Shown here: piece by piece, positions 46,124 through 55,197 of the stretch
How the letters are laid out: every line of letters begins with the position of its first letter
Numbering within the stretch: position 1 is the stretch's first letter
From: Planifilum fimeticola
Lineage (GTDB): Bacteria > Bacillota > Bacilli > Thermoactinomycetales > DSM-44946
Direction of reading: 5' to 3'
Length of the DNA: 64,000 nt
NCBI RefSeq assembly: GCF_003001905.1
Contig: NZ_PVNE01000012.1
Coordinates: forward strand, 38,291 to 102,290
Position numbers and translations under genes: made by a program
The notes under the pieces: generated by a model
Seen by the model: the letters and a program-made list of their open reading frames with translations, nothing else
What the model was told of the DNA's origin: nothing
The model's database searches: none

Positions 46124-47866
46124 ATGGGTCGAAGCATTTCGCCTTTTTACGCCGCCAGCATCCAGTTCAATCCGCGACTGAACCGACGGGAGGAAAACAT
46201 CGATGCCCTGTACGAGGTAGTGCGCCGGGCGGCGGAGAGCGGAGCCCGACTGATCGTCACCCCGGAGATGGCGACGACGGGCTATCAGTACCGGGATCGG
46301 AAGGCGATTGCGCCGTTCGTGGACACCATTCCCGGGAAGACGACCCGCCGGTTCGGAGAGATCGCCGAAAGGTACGGGGCGTACATCGTCCTGGGGATGG
46401 CGGAAGCGGATCCGGAGACGGGGCTTTTCTATAATGCAGCCGCACTGATCGGTCCCGGGGGCGTGCTGGGCAAGTACCGAAAACTGCACCTGTGGGCCGC
46501 GGAGGAAACCTGGGCCTGCCCGGGAGACCTGGGGGTTCCCGTCTTCCCCACGGAGATCGGGAGGATCGCCATCATGATCTGCATGGACGCCGCCTATTTC
46601 GAAACGGCGCGCCTGGCGGCCCTCCGGGGAGCGGATATCCTGGCCTTTCCCACCAATTCGTCGGGGCAGACGGTGACCCTGTTGCAGGATCGGGCCCGGA
46701 GCAACGGCCTGTACATCGTCGGCGCCAACCGCTCCGATACCGAGGAGGGGTTCCGCATGGTCGGGGCGAGCGCCCTTTGGTCCCCCCGGGGCGAATTGCT
46801 GGCCGCGACCCCCTACCGGGCCGATCCGGAGCAGAAACGGGACGAGCCCACGTGGATCGCGGCCCGGATCGACCCGGCCCTTTACGCGAATCCCGCCAAG
46901 GAGCGGCTTAAGGAAAGGCGGCCCGAATTGTACGCCGATCTGCTGCTGCACAGGGGTTCCTGGGGTTTCCCCGCGGATCCCCCCCGTCGGATCGCGGTTG
47001 CCGTCCTCCAGTATGAACCCCTTCCCGGGAACAAGGCGGCCAATCTGGAAAAGGTGCGGAAGCTCCTCGGGAAGGCGGCGTTTCCGGATTCCGGACAGCG
47101 GCTGATCGTGTTGCCGGAGCTTTCGCTCACCGGACCCGCAAGGGGTCTGCCGAAGGAGCGGATCCGCCGCTGGGCGGAGACCGCGTCGGGATTCACCGTG
47201 CGGGAGATGGGGCGGCTCGCCCGCATGTACCGGGCCTCCGTGGTTTTCGGTCTGATCGAACGACGGGGGGAGGCGCTGTACAATGCCGCTGTCCTTTTAA
47301 ACCCCGAGGGGGAGATCGCGGGGATTTACCGGAAGGCGCATCTGGAGGCAGAGGAGAAGAGATGGGCTCTGCCCGGGAATGAACTCCCCGTTTTCCCGAC
47401 GGAGGAATTGGGCCGGGTCGGCCTGATGCTGGGCGAGGACGCCCTCTTTCCCGAGACGGCCGGCGTGATGGCGGTGAACCGGGCGGATCTGGTGGTGATT
47501 CCCTCCGCCTTCCGGGAGGGAACGGGTTGCGAAAGGGTCCGTTACCCCGGACAAGCCGCGGAGCCGGTGGGGATGATTCCCTGGGACACCATCGCCCGGG
47601 ACGTTCAATCGCCGGTGGTGGTTGCCAATTTTGTCGGCACGCCCTACCGCCTGCAGGGGAGGGGCTCCGTGTACACCCCGCGACAGGACGGGGAGTCGAC
47701 CCGCGTATGGTCGGCTTCCGGAGAGCGGGAGGAGGTATTGGTCGCCCGTTTCCGCACCCTTCGGGAGCGGGGCTGGTTCAACCAGGAAAAGCTGAATGCG
47801 ACCCGGCGAACGGCGTTTTACAAGCCGTTGGTGTTCCCGGAGGGGACCTTTCCGCCGGATTTATGA
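46124..47866 (+). CDS. Tandem carbon-nitrogen hydrolase (nitrilase) with a degenerate second domain
   Basis: A 580-residue fusion of two nitrilase-superfamily domains. Domain 1 (about 7-265) has the full triad Glu48 (VTPEMATTGY), Lys120 (KYRKLHL) and Cys153 (MICMDAAYFE). Domain 2 (about 289-560) keeps Glu332 (LPELSLTG) and Lys404 (IYRKAHL) but has Gly437 where the Cys should be (LMLGEDALFPE). Domain 1 should hydrolyse an amide, nitrile or carbamoyl compound; domain 2 is probably structural or regulatory. GAAGGGAG lies upstream of the ATG. Its stop overlaps the next start (ATGA at 47863). Confidence 0.9.
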   Translation: MGRSISPFYAASIQFNPRLNRREENIDALYEVVRRAAESGARLIVTPEMATTGYQYRDRKAIAPFVDTIPGKTTRRFGEIAERYGAYIVLGMAEADPETGLFYNAAALIGPGGVLGKYRKLHLWAAEETWACPGDLGVPVFPTEIGRIAIMICMDAAYFETARLAALRGADILAFPTNSSGQTVTLLQDRARSNGLYIVGANRSDTEEGFRMVGASALWSPRGELLAATPYRADPEQKRDEPTWIAARIDPALYANPAKERLKERRPELYADLLLHRGSWGFPADPPRRIAVAVLQYEPLPGNKAANLEKVRKLLGKAAFPDSGQRLIVLPELSLTGPARGLPKERIRRWAETASGFTVREMGRLARMYRASVVFGLIERRGEALYNAAVLLNPEGEIAGIYRKAHLEAEEKRWALPGNELPVFPTEELGRVGLMLGEDALFPETAGVMAVNRADLVVIPSAFREGTGCERVRYPGQAAEPVGMIPWDTIARDVQSPVVVANFVGTPYRLQGRGSVYTPRQDGESTRVWSASGEREEVLVARFRTLRERGWFNQEKLNATRRTAFYKPLVFPEGTFPPDL

Positions 47867-48759
47867 TGATCGGGGGTGATCCCATTTACCATCCACTCTT
47901 GAAAGGCGCGATCGATCTGCATTGTCACTGCGCTCCCAGCCTGTATCCCCGGAAGCAGACGGATTGGGAACTGGTCCGGGATCTGAAGGCGAGCGGAATG
48001 GCGGGAGCGGTGATCAAATCCCACGAGTCCCAGACGGTGGACCGCACCGCCCTGATCCGGATGGCGGAACCCGAGCTTCACGTGTACGGGGGACTGGTGT
48101 GCAACGAAATGGCCGGCGGCTTGTCACCCGCTTCGGTGGAGGCGGCGATCAAGCTGGGGGCCAAGATCATCTGGATGCCCACCGTATCCGCCCGCGCCCA
48201 CCGTTCCTACTATTCGAGAAACCGGTCCGGTCGCATCCACGCTACGGAGCCCGTGCGGCAAAGGGGGCCCGGTCTGGAGATATGGGATGAAAACCGCCGG
48301 ATCCTGCCGGAGGTGCACGAAATCCTGCGCCTGATCGCCGAGGCGGACGTCGTGCTGGCCACGGGCCACCTGTCGCCGGGGGAGGTATATGCCTTGGCGA
48401 AGGCGGCCGGGGAACACGGGGTAGCCAAACTGCTGATCCAGCACGCCGACCTCGGCATCGCTCCCATCCCCCTGGAGATGCAGCGGGAGCTGGTCCGGGG
48501 CGGGGCCCTCATCGAGAAGTGCTACCTCGCCTGTGGCGCGGACTTTCGGACGTTGACCGTGGAGGAGATGGGGCACACCATCCGGGTGTTGGACCCCGCG
48601 TCCTGCGTGCTGGTTACCGATTACGGCCAGGCCCACAATCCGCCTCCGGTTGAGGCGCTCAGCCGGTTTGTGGGGGAAATCGCCCGGTGCGGCTTTTCCG
48701 ATGAGGAGATCCGGCGGATGATCGTCCATAATCCCCGGCAGCTGCTGGGCATCGACTAG
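47863..48759 (+). CDS. DUF6282-like metal-dependent hydrolase-like protein
   Basis: A 298-residue protein, translationally coupled to the nitrilase gene. An HxH pair near the N-terminus (GAIDLHCHCAPSLYPRKQTD) and later VLATGHLSPGEV, LLIQHADLGIAPIP and LVTDYGQAHNP suggest an amidohydrolase/PHP-like metal barrel, as in the DUF6282 family. No reaction is established for that family. Position in the sigma-54 operon after a nitrilase suggests it acts on the same substrate or a product. Confidence 0.75.
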   Translation: MMIGGDPIYHPLLKGAIDLHCHCAPSLYPRKQTDWELVRDLKASGMAGAVIKSHESQTVDRTALIRMAEPELHVYGGLVCNEMAGGLSPASVEAAIKLGAKIIWMPTVSARAHRSYYSRNRSGRIHATEPVRQRGPGLEIWDENRRILPEVHEILRLIAEADVVLATGHLSPGEVYALAKAAGEHGVAKLLIQHADLGIAPIPLEMQRELVRGGALIEKCYLACGADFRTLTVEEMGHTIRVLDPASCVLVTDYGQAHNPPPVEALSRFVGEIARCGFSDEEIRRMIVHNPRQLLGID

Positions 48760-48914
48760 GGAGCGACAACCCGGGGGAGGGAGGGGATCGGTTCGTCTCC
48801 CCCTCCGGATTTTCCCGCGATGTTTCGACGGGTACCAGGGTGGGAAGGGATTTACGCGTGCCGGAGTTTTCTTCCGGGCCTTCGTTCCGACATCAGTTTC
48901 AAGGAGGTATGCGG
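48760..48914 (+). other. Short gap with a possible weak hairpin
   Basis: A G-rich/C-rich imperfect inverted repeat (about 48770-48812) is followed by ATTTT and may attenuate transcription between the DUF6282-like gene and the oxidase gene. No sigma-54 or strong sigma-A promoter was seen in the gap, so read-through from 45064 is likely. Confidence 0.3.
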
Positions 48915-50318
48915 ATGGATCCGAGAATCCTTCGGGAAATCGAGGCGATCTTTCCTGGGGACCGAATCCTGACCGGATTGGGAGACCGGTACACCTACGG
49001 CTTCGATGCCTCCTTCGGGCAGTATTTGCCGGAGCTGGTGGTGCAGCCACAATCGGTGGAGCAGATCGCCGGGCTGGTCCGGTTGGCCAACGATCACCTG
49101 ATTCCGCTTTATCCCCGCGGTTCGGCCACTTCCTTGAGCGGAGGCCCCCTTCCGGTCAAGGGAGGCATCGTGATCGACATGTCCCAATATCCCAAGCGGT
49201 TGGACGTGGATCGGGAGAATTTGCTGGCGGTGGTGACTCCGAGCGTGATCACGGCGGAGATTCACAGGGCGGCGGAGTCGGTGGGCCTCTTCTATCCGCC
49301 GGACCCGAGCAGTTCCCACGTTTCCACCATCGGGGGCAACCTGCTGGAAAATTCCAGCGGCCCCAAGGGGCTGAAGTACGGGACGACCAAGGAGTATGTG
49401 ATCGGAATGGAAGTGGTGACGCCGACGGGGGAGGTGATCCGGGTCGGAGGGAAGACGGTCAAAAGCGTCACGGGCTACGATCTGACCCGGCTGATCGTCG
49501 GTTCGGAGGGAACCCTGGGCATCGTCACCGAGGCGATCCTCCGGCTGATTCCCAAGCCTCCCGCCCGGAGGACGTTGCTGGCCCATTTTCCGCGGCTGAA
49601 GGATGCCGGGTACGCCATCACCCGGATTTTGTCCTCGGGCATTCTGCCGGCGGCGATGGAATTGATGGACAACGCCTGCATTCGTGCGGTGGAAAGCTAC
49701 CGGCCCCACGGATTGCCCACCGATGCGGAAGCGATCCTGATCATCGAAGTGGACGGGCATCCCTCGGCGGTGGATGAGGAGATACGCCGCTGCGAAGAGT
49801 TGTGCCTTGCGCAGGGCGCAGGGGGGTGCAAGGTGGCGGAGAATGAGGACGAGCGGGAGAAGATCTGGATGTCGAGAAAGATGGTCTCCCCGGCGATCAC
49901 CCGGATGGGTCCGACGAAGATCTCCGAGGATGCCACGGTCCCCCGGGAGAAAATTCCGGAGATGATGGAGCATCTGAAGCGGATCAAGGAGAAGTACCGG
50001 CTGCAGCTGGTGGTGTTCGGACACGCGGGGGACGGAAACCTGCATCCCAACATCATCACCGATGAGCGGAACCGGGAGGAGATGGAACGGGTGGAAAAAG
50101 CGGTGGGAGAAATCTTCGAAGCGGCCGTCTCCCTGGGGGGAACCTTGTCCGGGGAACACGGGATCGGGATTTTGAAGGCCCCCTACATGGAGATGGAGCT
50201 GGGACGGGAAGGCGTGATGATGATGAAAAAGATCAAAGAGGCGTGGGATCCCAACAACATTCTCAATCCGGGCAAAATATTTCCCGCCCCCGGCCAGACC
50301 AAGGTGGTCTTGCGATGA
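48915..50318 (+). CDS. glcD: GlcD-type FAD-binding subunit of a glycolate/2-hydroxyacid oxidase
   Basis: A 467-residue flavoprotein that oxidises a 2-hydroxy acid and passes electrons to the Fe-S subunit encoded next. FAD-domain marks are LYPRGSATSLSGG, PPDPSSSHVSTIGGNLLEN and VGSEGTLGIVTEAIL; the C-terminal part has FGHAGDGNLHPNI and LSGEHGIGILK. The start ATG at 48915 lies six bases after AAGGAGGT. It overlaps the GlcF-like gene (ATGA). No separate GlcE subunit is present. A different branch from the GlcD homolog at 6636. Confidence 0.92.
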   Translation: MDPRILREIEAIFPGDRILTGLGDRYTYGFDASFGQYLPELVVQPQSVEQIAGLVRLANDHLIPLYPRGSATSLSGGPLPVKGGIVIDMSQYPKRLDVDRENLLAVVTPSVITAEIHRAAESVGLFYPPDPSSSHVSTIGGNLLENSSGPKGLKYGTTKEYVIGMEVVTPTGEVIRVGGKTVKSVTGYDLTRLIVGSEGTLGIVTEAILRLIPKPPARRTLLAHFPRLKDAGYAITRILSSGILPAAMELMDNACIRAVESYRPHGLPTDAEAILIIEVDGHPSAVDEEIRRCEELCLAQGAGGCKVAENEDEREKIWMSRKMVSPAITRMGPTKISEDATVPREKIPEMMEHLKRIKEKYRLQLVVFGHAGDGNLHPNIITDERNREEMERVEKAVGEIFEAAVSLGGTLSGEHGIGILKAPYMEMELGREGVMMMKKIKEAWDPNNILNPGKIFPAPGQTKVVLR

Positions 50319-51670
50319 GGGCGGGGGACCAAAAGGCCCGGCGAAGCGGAAGGGAGCTGTTGGAGGAAAAAGCCTGGGATCCCGCCCTTCGGTGCGTGCA
50401 GTGCGGGTATTGCCTGCCGGTCTGTCCCACCTATCAATCGATGGGAAAGGAGTCGGCCTCTCCCCGGGGAAGAATCAACCTGGTCAAACTGGCCGCGGAA
50501 GGGAAAACGGACGTGATTCGGGATCTGGCGGAGCCGATCGACCTGTGCCTGGGCTGTCGGGCTTGCGAAACGGCCTGTCCGGTCCGGGTGCCCTACGGCC
50601 AGATCCTGGAGGCGGCGAAGGAGGCGGTGGCCGAGGAGCGAAAGGGCGCGCCCTCCCCGTTGGGGGAACGGATGAAGGAGATGCTGCTCCGCCATCTCAT
50701 TCCCCATCCGGGAAGGTTGCGGCTGGCGGGGGCGATGTTGTGGCTGTTCCAGAAAACGGGCCTGCAATCCCTGGTGCTGAGTTCGGGGCTTTTGCGGCGG
50801 TGGTCCGTCGCCGCCGATCAGCTGGGAAAGGTGCTGCCGCGGGTGGAGGCGCCTTCTTCGCGGCTTCGGCGGGGTGCGCTCCTGCCGGCCCAGGGGCGGA
50901 AAAAGGGGCGGGCGGCTTTTTTCGCCGGGTGCATCATGGATGAGGTCTTTCACGGGATCAACCGCTCCACCGTCGCGCTGCTTCAGCAGGCGGGATGGGA
51001 GGTGATCATTCCCGGGAACCAGCGCTGTTGCGGGGCCCTGCACGCCCACCAGGGGATGCGGGAAAAGGCAAAACAGCTGGCGAAGGACAACATTCGCGCC
51101 TTTGAGGCGTCGGGTGCGGAGATCTATGTCAACAACGCCGGCGGATGCGGGGCGATGCTCCAGGAATACGACCTCCTCTTTCGCGATGAACCGGAGTGGC
51201 GGGAGCGCGCCGCCCGCTTTGTGGAAAGGACCCGGGATATCTCGGAGGTGCTGGTCCGGTGCGGCCTTCCACCCTTTCGGAGGGAGTGGGAGGGTGTCAT
51301 CGTCTACCAGGATTCCTGCCACCTGCGCCATGTCCAGAAGGTGGTCGAGGAACCCCGGGGGCTGCTTCGCTCCATTCCGGGGGCGGTCTACGTGGAGATG
51401 GAGGGCGCCGACCGCTGCTGCGGATCCGGCGGCATCTACAATCTCCTCCATTTTGAAGAGTCCATGAAGATCCTGGAGGACAAGATGAAGGAGGTGGAGA
51501 AAGCCGGCGCCACCACCATCGTCACCACCAATCCCGGCTGCCACCTGCAGATGAGGCTCGGGGTGGAGCGGATGGGGTGGACCGATCGCATCCGCGTCCG
51601 GCATCTGGTCGAGGTGCTGGCGGAGGTGTGTCTGGAGCAAAAAATTTTGACATCCGTAAAAAGATCTTGA
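50315..51670 (+). CDS. glcF: GlcF-type iron-sulfur subunit
   Basis: A 451-residue (Fe-S) oxidoreductase. Two 4Fe-4S ferredoxin clusters: Cys27, 30, 33, 37 (CVQCGYCLPVCP) and Cys78, 81, 84, 88 (CLGCRACETACP). Two CCG domains follow (RCCGALHAHQ, and DRCCGSGGIYN with DSCHLRH and NPGCHLQM). It accepts electrons from the GlcD subunit and passes them toward quinone. Overlapping start/stop with glcD fixes the start at 50315. Confidence 0.93.
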   Translation: MRAGDQKARRSGRELLEEKAWDPALRCVQCGYCLPVCPTYQSMGKESASPRGRINLVKLAAEGKTDVIRDLAEPIDLCLGCRACETACPVRVPYGQILEAAKEAVAEERKGAPSPLGERMKEMLLRHLIPHPGRLRLAGAMLWLFQKTGLQSLVLSSGLLRRWSVAADQLGKVLPRVEAPSSRLRRGALLPAQGRKKGRAAFFAGCIMDEVFHGINRSTVALLQQAGWEVIIPGNQRCCGALHAHQGMREKAKQLAKDNIRAFEASGAEIYVNNAGGCGAMLQEYDLLFRDEPEWRERAARFVERTRDISEVLVRCGLPPFRREWEGVIVYQDSCHLRHVQKVVEEPRGLLRSIPGAVYVEMEGADRCCGSGGIYNLLHFEESMKILEDKMKEVEKAGATTIVTTNPGCHLQMRLGVERMGWTDRIRVRHLVEVLAEVCLEQKILTSVKRS

Positions 51671-51702
51671 CCGAACAGGGCCGATGATCCGGTCCGATAT
51701 AT

Positions 51703-51718
51703 TGGCATAAAAATTGCA
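51703..51718 (+). promoter_or_regulatory. Sigma-54 (-24/-12) promoter of the OpuB-like ABC importer
   Basis: TTGGCATA, AAAA, TTGCA matches the sigma-54 consensus with exact GG-GC spacing; only two bases of the -24 block differ from TGGCACG. It lies in the 75-base gap after the glcF-like gene, 27 bases before the first ABC gene. With the perfect site at 45064, the importer and the hydrolase operon probably share the NtrC-type activator. Confidence 0.75.
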
Positions 51719-51745
51719 GTGATAAAGGACGGAAGGAGGGAGTCG

Positions 51746-52402
51746 ATGGAGCTGATCGAATTTGTACAGTCCCATTGGGGCCAGATTGCGGAATTGGCGT
51801 GGGAACACGTCCAGCTGGTGGGGATGTCCGTGGGCGTGGCGATCCTGACCGGCGTTCCCTTCGGGATTTACATCAGCCAGCGGGAATCCCTGGCGAAACT
51901 GGTGCTGGCCGTGGCCGGCATGATCATGACCATCCCGAGCATCGCCCTGTTCGGGATCATGATCCCGATTTTCTCCGTCATCAACCAGGGAATCGGCTTT
52001 GTTCCGGCCTTCACGGCGTTGGTCTTATACTCCCAGTTGCCCATCATCCGGAACACGTATGTGGCCGTGAAAAGCGTGGATCCCGATATCCGGGATGCGG
52101 CGATCGGGATGGGGATGACCCCTCTTCAGCGGCTGCGTCAAGTGGAGATCCCCATCGCCCTTCCCGTGATCATGGCCGGAGTGCGGACCGCCGTCATTCT
52201 GACGATCGGCATCGCCGCGATCGCCGCCTACATCGGTGCCGGCGGCCTGGGGGAATACATCTCCCGCGGCATTTCAACCAGTTATACCACCATGGTTCAG
52301 GCGGGGGCGATCGCCGTGTCGATTCTGGCGCTGGCCGCGGACTATTTGCTGGGCAGGTTTCAGAGATGGATTTCTCCGAAAAGTCCGATGTCGAACCAAT
52401 GA
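51746..52402 (+). CDS. ABC transporter permease, OpuB/Yeh-type (first)
   Basis: A 218-residue permease with about six helices. The EAA-loop signature is DAAIGMGMTPLQRLRQVEIPIALPVI-like (about residues 117-142), with GIAAIAAYIGAGGLGEYISRG near the end. It belongs to the quaternary-amine/osmoprotectant importer family. GGAGGGAG before the ATG at 51746 decides the start. The gene order permease-ATPase-permease-binding protein resembles E. coli yehYXWZ in content. Expression from a sigma-54 promoter suggests nutrient scavenging rather than osmoprotection. Confidence 0.9.
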   Translation: MELIEFVQSHWGQIAELAWEHVQLVGMSVGVAILTGVPFGIYISQRESLAKLVLAVAGMIMTIPSIALFGIMIPIFSVINQGIGFVPAFTALVLYSQLPIIRNTYVAVKSVDPDIRDAAIGMGMTPLQRLRQVEIPIALPVIMAGVRTAVILTIGIAAIAAYIGAGGLGEYISRGISTSYTTMVQAGAIAVSILALAADYLLGRFQRWISPKSPMSNQ

Positions 52403-52414
52403 GGAGGCGGTGCG

Positions 52415-53419
52415 ATGATTGAATTGCAGGATGTGACCAAGGTGTACCGGAGCGAGGAGGGGGAGGTGACGGCGGTGGACGGCGTCAGCATGTCGGTCGG
52501 GGAAGGGGAGATCTGCATTCTGCTCGGCCCCTCCGGATGCGGGAAGACGACGCTCCTCCGCATGATCAACCGGATGATCGAACCGACCCGGGGAACGATT
52601 CGGGTCAACGGGCAGGACATCCAACAGATGGATCCCTATGAACTGCGCCGTTCCATCGGGTATGTGATCCAGCAGACCGGCCTGTTTCCCAATATGACCG
52701 TCGAGCAAAACGTCACCGTCGTCCCCCGGCTGTTGGGATGGGACCGGGTGAAGATCAGGAACCGCTACAACGAATTGATGGACATGATGGGATTAAACCC
52801 CGATGAGTACCGGGACCGGTATCCCTGGGAATTGTCGGGGGGCCAGCAGCAGCGCATCGGCGTGGCGAGAGCCCTGGCGGCGGATCCTCCCGTGATGCTG
52901 ATGGATGAGCCCTTCGCCGCGCTGGATCCGGTCATCCGGGAGCATTTGCAGAATGAGCTTTTGCGCATTCAGCGCACCGTCAGGAAGACGATCCTGTTCG
53001 TCAGCCACCAGATCGATGAAGCGATTCGCCTCGGCGACACCATCGCCGTTTTCCAATCCGGGAAACTGATGCAGCACGGCACTCCCGACGAGCTCCTCTC
53101 CCGGCCGGCCAACGACTTTGTCAGCCGGTTTGTGGGCAGCGACCGGCATCTGAGGCGCCTCGGCCTCTTCCGCGTGAGGGACCTCTTGGACAGGAAGGAG
53201 AAGAAGGGCGCCAAAAACGCCGGCCAGATCGATCAGCGGCATTCGGTCCGGCTTGATACCACCCTGAGGGAGGCGCTGTCCCTGTTGCTCGCTTCCCCCG
53301 CGGGTTCACTGGCGGTGCTGGATGACGAGGGACAGCGGGTCGTCGGCAGGATCACCTGGAGCGACTTCGAAAAATTGGGGGAAATCAGGCCTTCGGATCC
53401 GGAATCCCTGGCCCAGTGA
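52415..53419 (+). CDS. ABC transporter ATP-binding protein, OpuBA/YehX-type
   Basis: A 334-residue ATPase: Walker A GPSGCGKTT (about 38-46), signature LSGGQQQRIGVARALA, Walker B MLMDEPFAALDP and switch FVSHQIDEAIRLGD. The C-terminal 80 residues form a partial CBS-like region (LAVLDDEGQRVVGRITWSDF), typical of glycine-betaine importers and often sensing ionic strength or nucleotides. AGGAGG precedes the ATG. It powers the two permeases flanking it. Confidence 0.92.
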   Translation: MIELQDVTKVYRSEEGEVTAVDGVSMSVGEGEICILLGPSGCGKTTLLRMINRMIEPTRGTIRVNGQDIQQMDPYELRRSIGYVIQQTGLFPNMTVEQNVTVVPRLLGWDRVKIRNRYNELMDMMGLNPDEYRDRYPWELSGGQQQRIGVARALAADPPVMLMDEPFAALDPVIREHLQNELLRIQRTVRKTILFVSHQIDEAIRLGDTIAVFQSGKLMQHGTPDELLSRPANDFVSRFVGSDRHLRRLGLFRVRDLLDRKEKKGAKNAGQIDQRHSVRLDTTLREALSLLLASPAGSLAVLDDEGQRVVGRITWSDFEKLGEIRPSDPESLAQ

Positions 53420-53435
53420 ACGGGGAAGAGGTGAG

Positions 53436-54173
53436 ATGGTGAAACGGAAGTCGGAACGACTGATCCGCACGGGTTTGAGCCTGGTCCTGGCGGCATTTTT
53501 GGGATGGGCCTATGCGGCGGGCTCCTTCCAATACATGATGGAACATCCGGACGAACTGCTTCATCTGGTGGTTCAACACTTGCAACTCGTGGGGCTGTCC
53601 ACGTTTTTGGCGGTGGCCGTCGCGGTTCCCCTGGGGATTTTGGTGACGCGTCCCCGGTTTCGGCGCCTGGAGTGGATCGTGGTCAACTTTGCCAACGTCG
53701 GCCAGACGATCCCCAGCCTGGCGGTGCTGGCCCTGGCCATGTCCTATCTGGGGTTGGGGTATCAGACGGCGGTGTTTGCCCTTTGGTTTCATTCGCTCCT
53801 TCCCATCCTCCGGAACACGGTGGCGGGAATGGAAAGCGTGAACCCCGACATCGTCGACGCAGGCAAAGGCATGGGGATGAAGCCGGTGCAGGTCCTGTGG
53901 AAGCTGGAACTGCCCAACGCTTCCCCGGCGATCTTCGCGGGGATCCGCACGGCGACCGTGATCAACGTGGGATCGGCTGCCCTGGCCTTTCTCATCGGCG
54001 GCGGCGGATTGGGCGACTTCATCTTTACGGGGATCTCCCTCTATGACACGGGAATCATGCTGGCGGGCGCCGTTCCCGTGACGGCCCTGGCCCTTCTGAT
54101 CGACTGGCTGCTCGGGGTGCTGGAGAAATGGGTCGTTCCCAGAGGCATTCAGCGGGAAGCCGAATTGATCTGA
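53436..54173 (+). CDS. ABC transporter permease, OpuB/Yeh-type (second)
   Basis: A 245-residue permease with an N-terminal extra helix and the EAA loop DAGKGMGMKPVQVLWKLELP, followed by NVGSAALAFLIGGGGLGDFI. GAGGTGAG next to the ATG at 53436 sets the start. It pairs with the permease encoded at 51746 to form the channel. Spacing to the ATPase gene is 16 bases and to the binding-protein gene 22 bases. Confidence 0.9.
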   Translation: MVKRKSERLIRTGLSLVLAAFLGWAYAAGSFQYMMEHPDELLHLVVQHLQLVGLSTFLAVAVAVPLGILVTRPRFRRLEWIVVNFANVGQTIPSLAVLALAMSYLGLGYQTAVFALWFHSLLPILRNTVAGMESVNPDIVDAGKGMGMKPVQVLWKLELPNASPAIFAGIRTATVINVGSAALAFLIGGGGLGDFIFTGISLYDTGIMLAGAVPVTALALLIDWLLGVLEKWVVPRGIQREAELI

Positions 54174-54195
54174 TGTGAGAAAGGTGGTTGAAGAG

Positions 54196-55113
54196 ATGAA
54201 ACGTTGGCGCGTAGGAATGGCTGTCTTGATGCTTGTCTCCCTCCTGGTCTTTTCCGGCTGCGGAGGCTCCGGCGGCGGAGCCGATAAGGGAGAGGTGACG
54301 ATCGGGGGAAAGGATTTCACGGAGCAGCATTTGCTGACCAAGATCACCGCCGTCTATCTGAAGGAACAGGGGTATGACGTGGAAGAGGCGGGGAGCATGG
54401 GGAGCACCGTCGCCCGAAAGGCTCTGGAAAACGGGCAGGTGGACATGTACTGGGAATATACCGGCACCGCGTTGGTCGTGTATCACAAGCAACCGGCGGT
54501 GGCCGATCCGGACAAGGCCTTCGATCAAGTGAAAAAGACCGACGAGGAAAAGGGATTGACATGGCTCTACCAGTCGGGGGTCAACAACACCTACACCATC
54601 ATGATGCGCAAGGATCAGGCGGAACAGCTGTCCATCAGGAGCATTTCCGATCTGGCGGAATACGTCAAAAACAACCCGAAAAAGTTGACCTTTGCCACCA
54701 ACGCGGAGTTTTTCTCGCGGGATGACGGACTGAAGGGGCTGCAGAAGCATTACGGGTTCAGCTTCCCCGCCGACCGGGTGAAAAAGATGGATTCCGGGAT
54801 TCTGTACAACGCCTTGAAGGAGGGGCAAGTGGACGTTTCCGTCGGCTTTGCCACGGACGGGCGGATCAAGGCCTTCAACCTGGTGCGGCTGGAGGATGAC
54901 AAGGGCTTCTTCCCGGCCTATAACGCTTCCCCGGTGGTCCGCAAGGAATCCCTGGAGGAAAATCCGGACCTGAAGGATCTGCTGGTCCGCCTGGCGGAAC
55001 GGCTGGACACCGAGACCATGATGGAGCTCAACTACAAGGTGGACGTGGAACACCAGGATGTCGCGGAGGTTGCCAGGGAGTGGCTGGTATCCGAAGGACT
55101 GGTGAAAGAATAA
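54196..55113 (+). CDS. ABC transporter substrate-binding lipoprotein, OpuC/YehZ-type
   Basis: A 305-residue glycine-betaine-type (OpuAC) binding protein. Lipobox LVFSGCGG anchors it to the membrane surface. The mature part starts VTIGGKDFTEQHLL and has DMYWEYTGTAL, both typical of the OpuBC/ProX-like group that cages quaternary amines with aromatic residues. AAAGGTGG eight bases before the ATG at 54196 sets the start over GTG 54175. The true ligand may be a different amine or zwitterion given the neighbouring nitrilase. It ends at a strong terminator. Confidence 0.9.
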   Translation: MKRWRVGMAVLMLVSLLVFSGCGGSGGGADKGEVTIGGKDFTEQHLLTKITAVYLKEQGYDVEEAGSMGSTVARKALENGQVDMYWEYTGTALVVYHKQPAVADPDKAFDQVKKTDEEKGLTWLYQSGVNNTYTIMMRKDQAEQLSIRSISDLAEYVKNNPKKLTFATNAEFFSRDDGLKGLQKHYGFSFPADRVKKMDSGILYNALKEGQVDVSVGFATDGRIKAFNLVRLEDDKGFFPAYNASPVVRKESLEENPDLKDLLVRLAERLDTETMMELNYKVDVEHQDVAEVAREWLVSEGLVKE

Positions 55114-55126
55114 CCGGTCAGACACG

Positions 55127-55155
55127 GGGCGGAGAAGGAATTCTTCGCCCTTTTT
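55127..55155 (+). terminator. Rho-independent terminator after the ABC operon
   Basis: A 10-base-pair stem (GGGCGGAGAA / TTCTTCGCCC, one G-T pair) with a GGAA loop is followed by TTTTTCT, 14 bases after the stop codon. Confidence 0.9.
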
Positions 55156-55197
55156 CTGTTAGGGAGGGGTGGGTATTTCCGGTTCATTCAGATCCCG

